From Microglena sp. YARC (Eukaryota > Chlorophyta > Chlorophyceae > Chlamydomonadales > Chlamydomonadaceae): a stretch of 64,000 bases of DNA. Of the stretch, positions 56,661-64,000 are shown in pieces. Position numbers and translations under genes: made by a program. The notes beneath the pieces are model-generated. The model searched no databases. It saw only the letters and a program-made list of their open reading frames with translations, and had not been told where the DNA came from. The stretch spans positions 74,915,966-74,979,965 of the forward strand of contig CM039463.1 of NCBI GenBank assembly GCA_022414725.1. Reading direction: 5' to 3'. How positions within the stretch are numbered: position 1 is the first letter of the stretch; each line of letters starts with the position of its first letter.

Positions 56661-56691
<31 letters not shown>

Positions 56692-56694
56692 AAC

Positions 56695-56748
<54 letters not shown>

Positions 56749-56772
56749 AACCATTATAACCATCATCATTAA
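56520..56772. repeat. (ATC)n microsatellite
   Basis: About 250 bp of CAT/ATC triplets with ATAACC interruptions, joined directly to the family G terminus. A smaller version lies at 56300-56345 on the other side. Confidence 0.95.
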
Positions 56773-57092
56773 GACCCTCCCCTTCAGCCGCAATGGCACT
56801 CTTCCTTTAAGGTGCCATGAGGGAAATTAGCTTGCTCAGTTTAGTAGCAGTAGCTTCACCAGGGTACCAGTCCTGCTTGCTGACAACTACTCCAGCTGCA
56901 TAAGTACGTGTGATCGTCTAACACGAGTGTTTCCGTCGTGATCTGATTCTGGAGCTACAGAGCTAAGGGAAAACGGTTATCATGGTCAACACAAGGTTAC
57001 CTTGAGGTTCTAGATAGGCAATCACTGTGCCCTGGTATCCAAACGATCACACAAATGTTACCAGGCTCACATTAGAGCTTGGTTGTCTCCAC

Positions 57093-57290
57093 AGTAATTA
57101 TAACGCCTGGTGTGGCGTGGTATTAAGGGAACCTCGTCTTACGGCGGTAGGGAACGGGCTGCTACTTTACCTGGACGAAGCTACCATGGCAGTTGACAGC
57201 GACCGCGGACACTAAAGCGCACCCGTAGGGATGCGAACCCGGCACCTTTGTCGTTCTAGGAGCTCTGTCACTGAGCCATTCATCGGACGG
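57093..57290 (-). mobile_element. tRNA-derived SINE, copy E
   Basis: Minus-strand head TGGCTCAGTGACAGAGCTC with GGGTTCGCATCCC (box B degenerate by one base). The body contains CTTCGTCCAGGTAAAGTAGC and CCGTAAGACGAGG, with a TAATTACT end. Confidence 0.88.
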
Positions 57291-57896
57291 GGATTGTTTG
57301 CGGTTGTCTCCACACTTAACGTCTAGTTCTTCGCTCACACAAGCGCCAGGCCATGCACTGTCCTTTTTTTGTGTGACACGTCGCCATTGACCCGTTGCTG
57401 CATGTCGGCGCATGGGTCCGTCGAAGTAGTTTTTAATTATAGACAGTAATATTTGTCGTAAGAGGGAGTGGACGAAGCAGGGACCGACAAGGTGCCAAAG
57501 GGAATGGCAAAGGTAAAGTTACAGCGAGTCAAGCCTATTATATAGGCTTGAGAATAACAATATGAGAAACCCCGACAGTGGGACGCGGCTCCGTAGCATA
57601 GTGTTCCGTAACACGTCATGGGACGCTGTAATGTAGCACTGTAGCACATATCATTGTAGCACTATAGGATGTAGCACAGTGCCGGTATATGGTAGGCGCA
57701 CCAATAAATGCCCCCCCAACCCTCCCAGACTCTTCGCTTCACGCACCGCGCGGTTCGAGGGGCAGCACGTCTCACTGCGGTCGCACCGAGTCGCTCAATT
57801 TGCGGCGCGTCGCAAAAAATAAAAGTGGCGCTAGGGCGTCTCCAGTTGCCAACCACTACCAACACTTGATACAGTGCGTGGTTCCTAGCTGCATAC

Positions 57897-58235
57897 GAGT
57901 CCATCTAGCTGGCACTTGGTATGTGCTTCTTTGGCGCTTGCGTGTCCGTCTAGCTGGCACTTGGCACGTGCTTCTTTGGCGCTTGCGTGTCCATCTAGCT
58001 GGCCCTTGGTATGTGCTTCTTTAGTGCATGCGTGCCCATCTAGCTGGCACTTGGTATGTGCTTTGGCGCGTGCGTGTCCGTCTAGCTGGCACTTGGTATG
58101 TGCTTTGGCGCCTGCGTGTCCATCTAGCTGGCAGTTTGTATGTGCTTTGGCACATGCGTGTCTACTTAGCTGGCACTTGGTATGTGCTTCTTTGGCGTAT
58201 GCGTGCCCATCTAGCTGGCACACTTGTACTTCTAG
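57897..58235. repeat. 45-bp tandem repeat CCATCTAGCTGGCACTTGG
   Basis: About eight units of 39-48 bp (TCTAGCTGGCACTTGGTATG plus TGCTTCTTTGGCG). Further units at 58325-58371 and 59498-59590 are separated by the hAT-like insertion. Confidence 0.92.
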
Positions 58236-58363
58236 GAAAAAGTTCCAACCACGTATCATAATATCAAGTGTTGTGCGTGTTGAGTACTCAATGATCGTGA
58301 GCGCCTAACAACCACAAAACTTGATACGTGCTTCCTTGGCGCATGTTTGTCTATCTAGCTGGC

Positions 58364-58371
58364 ACTTGGTA
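58364..58371. repeat. Target-site duplication, left (ACTTGGTA)
   Basis: Eight bases identical to 59498-59505, flanking the inverted-repeat element between them. Confidence 0.88.
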
Positions 58372-59497
58372 CAGGGTTTTTATTTTCGTTTTTGAGCCCC
58401 CCTCCTCCTATAGCTATACTGGTTCCAGAGCCATCTGGACCTGGTAGATTCCTAGCTATTTATCGCTATTTCCATTTGGCCTCATTTTGATGTAAGTGTG
58501 TGTGTGTGTGTGTGTGGGGGGGGGGGGGTCAGGGCCCGGGGTCAGGGTCGAACCGACGGCTGGACCTCCTCGGCTCCTCCCCACGTTTCCTGTCAGGTTT
58601 GCCCGAAGTGAGAATGCAAGAGGAAACAGCAACGGGGGAGCATGTTGGGCGCATCTCGCGAGCGGACCCCCCCACCCACTCATCAACCCAACAGTAGGTC
58701 GGCTCCTACAAAACAAGCACATCGCAGCAGGAATAAATGCGATGCCCATCAGCTATGCCCGCGCTGGACTGAAAGGGTTGGAGGAAACAGGTGGGAGCAG
58801 CTGTCATGACGTACGAAATTGTCAGGCGTTAATGCCGACAGCGAGCAGAAGGGAACGCATCCTCGCCCAGTGCAAAGTATTGGCTGACATTGGCTCGCCC
58901 AGTCAGAGCTTTATTCATGTTGCGAGTGAAAAAATGGGCGTTAAGCATTCAATTCAACTGCAGCAGTTGTAAGAGTCGTGGAGGAAAAGCTTCAGAATGA
59001 GCGCTCATAAGCGACTGATGTTTGGCCAAGACTATGATTTCCGGGATGGAAAAGCAGTCAGCGGGCGAGGAAGAATGATAGCACAGGAGGAGGAGAAGAG
59101 ATTGGGCCTCAACGGATTTGTTTGGCCACGACCGTGTTTAGGGGGAGCAGGTACACTGATCATCCGAGTGGATGCGGATGTGTTATCCGACAAATGCCGG
59201 AATTTTACTGTAGGGACGGGTAGGGAAGCAAAATTGAATGGACGTCGAAGCGACCCCTCGCCTTTGGCCTGTTGTGTAACGGTCGTGTCAGGGTTTTTAG
59301 GTTCTAGTAGTAGCGGTTGGAACTTGGAATGTTCCAGGCTGGTGACTGCCCAGGCCAGGCCCCTGGATTCTCTGGCTGAGTCTGCTGGGCTGGCCAGATC
59401 TAGGTGCATCGCTCAAACCGCTTTCATCGCTAGGCCAATCTCGAAAGCGATGGGTTTCATCGCTAATAGCGACACATCGCTCAAAAGAAAAACCCTG
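58372..59497. mobile_element. Non-autonomous hAT-like transposon, 1,126 bp
   Basis: Terminal inverted repeats CAGGGTTTTT(A/C)TTTT...GAGC, perfect over the first ten bases, with an 8-bp direct duplication ACTTGGTA on both sides. The 8-bp target duplication and the CAGGG terminus are characteristic of the hAT superfamily. It sits inside a unit of the 45-bp tandem repeat, which defines the empty site. The right subterminal region has several ATCGC motifs. No transposase: the longest frames (about 158 and 173 codons) lack recognisable domains. The interior (about 58597-59100) is homologous to the body of the 29-43 kb satellite. Confidence 0.88.
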
Positions 59498-59505
59498 ACT
59501 TGGTA
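59498..59505. repeat. Target-site duplication, right (ACTTGGTA)
   Basis: Matches 58364-58371 exactly; the 45-bp tandem repeat resumes immediately after. Confidence 0.88.
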
Positions 59506-59856
59506 TGTGCTTCTTTAGCGCATGCGTGTCCATTTAGCTGGCACTTGGTATGTGCTTCCTTGGCACATGCGTGTCCATCTAGCTGGCACACCTTTGCTTG
59601 TACTCGACAAGTTTGGTTTACTTTTACTTCATGAGCACTTTCTCGCCAGCGTAGATCATGGTAAGCAATCACGAGCTTACATGATCGCACCCCTTTATTC
59701 TCTTCCCAAACATATTTCAAAGTTGACCAAGTGATATCTCTCTACGCCCAGCCATATCAAGAAAATCCCTCATACCTATACTTCTTTATATGAATCAGCG
59801 ATGAATATAATGTGAATCAGTATATACATATATAAACAAATGCATTCGAACAGCGC

Positions 59857-60053
59857 TTTTCTTTTCCGCTACAAGCAGCAGCTTCTAGGTAGCTCCCCTG
59901 ACTGGTTACTCAGCCAAACCTGGCGCAGCCTAGTGCACCTTGAAGCCGACACATTGAGCCGCCCAGAACTTCTGGAATGCTTTGGTGTAGCCTAGTGGCT
60001 GGCCCAGGGAGCTGCCTAGCAGCTGCCAAGAAAAGCCGAAAAGAAAAGCACTG
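59857..60053. mobile_element. MITE family C, copy 4
   Basis: AGCGCTTTTCTTTTCCGCTA and AGCAGCAGCTTCTAGGTAGC on the left, inverted as GGAGCTGCCTAGCAGC and CCGAAAAGAAAAGCACT on the right; about 197 bp. Confidence 0.88.
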
Positions 60054-60199
60054 TAGGGGTACTAGCAGGTGCAACAGAAAGCATCACTATGCGTGACATG
60101 TATACATATGTATATTTTTCTAGGGTAACCAGTCTGGTTGAAGAGACTTGCCCTTGCTCATGCGCTTTTCTGTGTTGTTATTAATAGCTAATGCAGCTA

Positions 60200-61830
60200 T
60201 CAGCATATATATGCAGATATAACAAAGCATATATCTGCTGACATAGCATGGCATATTTCTGCTGACACAGCATGGCATATATCTGCTGATAGAACAAAGC
60301 ATATATATGCTGATAGAACAAACCATATATATGCTGATAGAACAAAGCATATATCTGCTGACATAGCATGGCATATATCTGCTGATGGAACAATGCATAT
60401 ATCTGCTGACGGAAGAAAGCATATATCTGCTGACATAGCATGGCATATATATGCTGATAGAACAAAGCATATATCTGCTGACGGAACAAAGCATATATCT
60501 GCTGACATAGCATGGCATATATCTGCAGATGGAACAAAGCATATTTCTGCTGATAGAACAAAGCATATATCTGCTGGCATAGCATGGCATATATCTGCTG
60601 ATAGAACGAAGCATATATCTGCTGACATGGCATGGCATATATCTGTTGATGGAATAAAGCATACATCTGCTGACACAGCATGGCATATATCTGCTGACAT
60701 AGCATGGCATATATCTGCTGTTGGAATGAAGCATATAACTGCTGACATAGCATGGCATATATCTGCTGTTGGAATGAAGCATATAACTGCTGAAATAGCA
60801 TGGCATATATATGCTGATGGAATAAAGCATATAGTTGCTGATGGAATAAATCATATATCTGCTGACATAGCATGGCATATATCTGCTGATGGAATAAAGC
60901 ATATGTTTGCTGATGGAACAAAGCATATTTCTGCTGATAGAACGAAGCATATATCTGCTGACATAGCATGGCATATATCTGCTTACATATCATATTATGT
61001 GGCATGCATGCTGACATATCATAGCACATATCTCATGATAGAACAAAGCATATATATGCTGACATAGCATGGAATATGTCTGCTCACATATCATATACTG
61101 TGTACATGCTGCCATATCCGAGCAGATATCTATCGATAGATCATCATATATATGCTGACATATCTCAGCATATATCTGCTGACATATTGTAGCATATATC
61201 TGCTGACCTTTTACAGCATATATCTGCTAACAGAACAACCGCATACCAGAACAACCGCATCTGCTGACATATTGTAGCATATATCTGCTGACCTTTTACA
61301 GCATATATCTGCTCTCATATGATACTATATTTATGCTGATCAAACAAAGCATATATCTGCTGACATATCGTAGCATATATATGCTGACATATCCCAGCAT
61401 ATATCTGCTGACCTATCCCAGCATATATATGCTGACCTTTCACAGCATATATCTGCTGACCTTTCACAGCATATATCTGCTGACCTATTACAGCACCTAT
61501 CTTCTGACATATTTTAGCATATATCTGCTGAACCTTTACAGCATATATCTGCTAATAGAACAAAGCATACATCTGCTCTCATATCATAGCATGTATATGC
61601 TGATAAAACAAAGCATATATCTGCTGACAAATCGTAGCATATATCTGCTGACCTATCACAGCATATATATGCTGACAAATCGTAGCATATATCTGCTGAC
61701 CTATCACAGCATATATATGCTGACAAATCGTAGCATATATCTGCTGACCTATCACAGCATATATCTGCTGACAAATCGTAGCATATATCTGCTGACCTAT
61801 CACAGCATATATCTGCTGACACATCATATG
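60200..61830. repeat. 1.6-kb tandem repeat of about 20 bp, GCATATATCTGCTGACATA
   Basis: About 75 degenerate units, many arranged as 40-48 bp dimers (with ATAGCATG or GGAACAAA spacers). The palindromic half CATATATCTGCTGA invites stem-loops. The 284-, 282- and 224-codon frames here (Tyr/Ile/Met/Ser-rich) are repeat translations. Confidence 0.95.
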
Positions 61831-62276
61831 CTATGATAAATATATGCTATGTATAGTACATAAGCTAAGCTATGATACATAGGCTGATTGGTCTGACACG
61901 CAATTTTACAGCCCATGTTCGTTCTCAACCCAGTGCTGATGGATCTCTGCCATATAGAGTTCCCGGTTCTGACTAGAACGAAGGGCTGCTTTCGTGAGGA
62001 TATGAACAGAGCATTCTTCGTTTGGGACTTACTTGGCCCCACCTCATAGCAGTCTGTTTCGTTTTCAAGAGCATCCGAATGTACCCGCTTCATTATGTGC
62101 CCCAAACTTGGGTATGTTCATGATAATAATAAAGGGTTCCAAGAGGATTTCTCAACCTAGTAATGGTGAGGAAATAATAAACATAGTAGTGATGGTGAAG
62201 GTGAGGAATTGTTTTTCCGCTATACATAGCGTTGCTAGTTCTGACCCCGTTTTGCCCAAATTGCCGCTGTAAAGAA
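61831..62276. other. Low-copy sequence, nothing recognised
   Basis: No convincing coding frame, structured RNA or repeat beyond a short TATGCTATG stretch at the start. Confidence 0.4.
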
Positions 62277-62432
62277 AACAAGTCCTAAGAAAATTGGCGT
62301 AAAGTGTTGGAAACGGAACGACAAGTGGCAAGGATAGAGCTGACCGAAGCCAGTTGGTTATGAGACAGTTGGCTTGCTTGTCAGGCAGTTAGGCTTCGTC
62401 TCTGTCGTCGGTCGGACAAACCGACAAAGGGT
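62277..62432 (-). mobile_element. Family F element, copy 6 (truncated)
   Basis: Starts ACAAGTCCTAAG, then AAAATTGGCG, GGAACGACAAGTGGCAAGG, CCGAAGCCAGTTGG and CTTCGTCTCTGTCGTCGGTC. The hairpin is missing. Confidence 0.82.
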
Positions 62433-62459
62433 TTAAGGTCAAAATTTATAAAACAATCG

Positions 62460-62675
62460 ATAGTAATCGCACAATTAAATTATCATCCCAGATAAGATGA
62501 TGATTTAACTATATTGTATAATTAAATGATCACTGTAGCACGAATTCAGGGCCCCCGTAGGTAAAGCGATTGTTTGGGGCCCAGTTCTTTAGTGCCATTT
62601 CTTTGTAAGCCCTTCCTACTACGGTTGGGCAAGTCCGTTTAGCCTATTGGGCCTACCCCTAGACTGTAACATACA
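62460..62675 (-). mobile_element. Family G element, copy 4 (most complete)
   Basis: AT-rich palindromic end (CAATTAAATTATCATCCCAG ... GATGATGATTTAACTA-like inverted segments), CACGAATTCAGGGCCCCCGT, TTGTTTGGGGCCCAGTTC, GGTTGGGCAAGTCCG and CTACCCCTAGACTGTAACAT. Confidence 0.88.
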
Positions 62676-62679
62676 AACA

Positions 62680-62815
62680 TACAAAGGGTGAATCTGGGGG
62701 CTCACGCCCCCCAGTTGGCTGGCGTGCCAGGCTTCGTCTCGGTCGTTAGTTAGACAAACGGACAATAGGTGAATCTGGGGGCTCCCCTCTCATTGGGCCC
62801 CCGCAAAACAAATGG
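62680..62815 (-). mobile_element. Family F fragment, copy 7
   Basis: GTTGGCTGGCGTGCCAGGCT, CTTCGTCTCGGTCG and GTGAATCTGGGGGCTCCCCT, degenerate at the GGCGGAG end. It directly follows family G copy 4. Confidence 0.75.
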
Positions 62816-63192
62816 TCATAAAGAGCAGCTGAAAAGTACCTAATCTTTGAACATGTCATATTTTTCCTTTACCCAAATGTGGGCAGTTGTGCGGTTGTGC
62901 CCGCTCGCGAGGTAGCAAAAGAATCGGGCTTGCGAACTCTTTTTCAATCATGCCTCGATAAATCCTGCATCGAGGGATTAGCGAGAAATACCTAGATAAT
63001 TTCAAGCTCGCGGCCAGTACGAGACAACTCGAATATTCAGCATATATTCAGGTCGATTTCTCATATGACAACTGACGTCCGGCCGTCAATCACAACGACA
63101 GCTGATCGAAGGACCGCTTTTTGTAAATTTGAATATTCGGCATCCTTTTGTAAAATCCTTTTTTAATTTTAAAAAGTAAGATATACAGATAT

Positions 63193-63606
63193 TTAAATCG
63201 ATCTTCGCAGAGTGCACTCAAACGCTAGCTCGTCTTCATGCATTTTGGTGCAGTCCTCTATTCTCGCCCCCATCGTTTGCGGAACTTCGAGCTCAACGAC
63301 CGAGCGGCCAAGCAACCCAGGAAGAGGTAGGTGCAAAGTTTCGTTACCTAGTTCGGTTACCTCACCAAGGCGCCGCCATTTCGCGTCTCCTAGCCTGCTC
63401 AAGGTGCGTTCAATCAGCACGGAGGGTGGATGGGTTATCGATCGTAGCTGCTCTTTGGCAAGTGACCCAATCTCTCGGGCCGGCCTTCGTCCGCACACGC
63501 CCCTCCACACCGTCCTCTTGCTTTCTTGATCCATCATCCATCGCTCAAAGAGTCCAAGACTGGGCAACCTACGGGATCTGAACCTGATGCCCAGACCTCG
63601 TGCCAT
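63193..63606 (-). CDS. Possible 137-codon single-exon ORF, function unknown
   Basis: An open frame from ATG 63606 to 63193 in a locally GC-richer, repeat-free island. Composition is balanced (RTVWRGVCGRRPAREIGSLA, LGRSVVELEVPQTMGARI), with basic N-terminal and acidic C-terminal halves. No domain recognised. The opposite strand is also open for 105 codons, which lowers confidence. It could be a gene fragment or part of a decayed element. Confidence 0.3.
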   Translation of the reverse strand: MARGLGIRFRSRRLPSLGLFERWMMDQESKRTVWRGVCGRRPAREIGSLAKEQLRSITHPPSVLIERTLSRLGDAKWRRLGEVTELGNETLHLPLPGLLGRSVVELEVPQTMGARIEDCTKMHEDELAFECTLRRSI

Positions 63607-63824
63607 CTCCCCTTAACCCCATCTCACACAACCTTGTACTACATTGCCAATCTTGTTTGTTCTGAAGCTATATAGGGCTCATGCTTTTGGCTTTGGCCTA
63701 CCCCCACCCATCTCTACTGAACACACATCAATACATCATGTATGTATGGAGCTGTGTTTCATTTCACAGTATTTCATAGGAAAGCTGACATACATGTCAA
63801 CATGTGTGAATGTGGCCCCCTGGC

Positions 63825-64000
63825 ATGCAGGTCTGTTCAGTGACTGCTACCACACCGCCTCCAACAGCCCAACCAAGTAGCATGCCGCCTCATGGGTGTC
63901 CAGGGGGGAGTGGAGTGAGCCTCCAGTCCTTGCCTGAAGTCATCTTCAACTTCCACCTGTGGCCTTTCCTGTCCTCCGAAGACATCAAGAATGTCCGCAT
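63825..64000 (+). CDS. F-box-like protein, 5' exon, cut by the right edge
   Basis: The frame is open from ATG 63825 to the window end. The sequence also fits an exon starting at 63831 after a CATGCAG acceptor, so the true start may be upstream. After a Thr/Pro/Ser-rich leader, residues LQSLPEVIFNFHLWPFLSSE and DIKNVR match the F-box pattern LP-xx-(I/V)-xxx-I-xx-(F/Y)-L-xxx-D-(I/L)-xx-(V/A)-R. F-box proteins link substrates to SKP1-cullin E3 ligases (family knowledge). Substrate domains would lie off the window. Confidence 0.55.
   Translation, partial: MQVCSVTATTPPPTAQPSSMPPHGCPGGSGVSLQSLPEVIFNFHLWPFLSSEDIKNVR

Noticed and set aside
60120..61067. 284-, 282- and 224-codon Tyr/Ile/Met-rich frames
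   Set aside because: All three frames of a 20-bp tandem repeat are open, on both strands.

Overview
This is a eukaryotic nuclear window, extremely intron-rich and repeat-rich, with one exactly 1,000-base assembly gap (43001-44000). The supporting evidence is multi-exon genes with canonical GT-AG junctions and matching codon phases, tRNA-derived SINEs, TIR transposons with target duplications, and huge microsatellite and minisatellite load. The pyruvate kinase at the left edge resembles the divergent cytosolic clade I know from land plants, so a green-lineage alga is my best guess. The sequence alone does not prove this, and I name no species.

Layout. (1) 1-9020, minus: a 10-exon, edge-truncated pyruvate kinase gene whose 3' end lies off the left edge and whose first exon was not found. 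(2) 9.05-14 kb: a TGG-rich minisatellite, two palindromic TIR elements and other dispersed repeats. (3) 14040-18251, minus: a four-exon gene for an unrecognised repeat-containing protein of about 751 residues. (4) 18986-27673 and perhaps beyond, plus: a gene divergent from the previous one; its first five exons join in phase and include a TIR-like (Toll/interleukin-1 receptor) segment. (5) 28985-43000: a composite satellite of about 2-kb units. (6) The gap, then a tandem repeat of about 142 bp to 44.95 kb. (7) 45702-55865, plus: a multi-exon protein with many R-R-x-S sites and four tandem R-S-V-T-F repeats; it may be the 3' part of the TIR-like gene. (8) 56-63.2 kb: interspersed repeats, including a 1,126-bp hAT-like transposon with a perfect 8-bp target duplication. 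(9) 63825-64000: the first exon portion of an F-box-like protein, running off the right edge.

The most striking pattern is in the introns. Nearly every recognised exon is flanked by decayed tandem copies of its own edges: upstream introns carry copies of the exon's 5' part with the acceptor, and downstream introns carry copies of the 3' part with the donor. I call these exon-edge echoes. The pattern appears in the three best-resolved genes on both strands and explains much of the intron bulk.

Long open frames in the window (Cys/Val, His/Pro, Trp/Gly or Tyr/Ile-rich) are translations of simple repeats and are not annotated as genes. Base quality is visibly poor from about 34 kb to 45 kb, around the gap.
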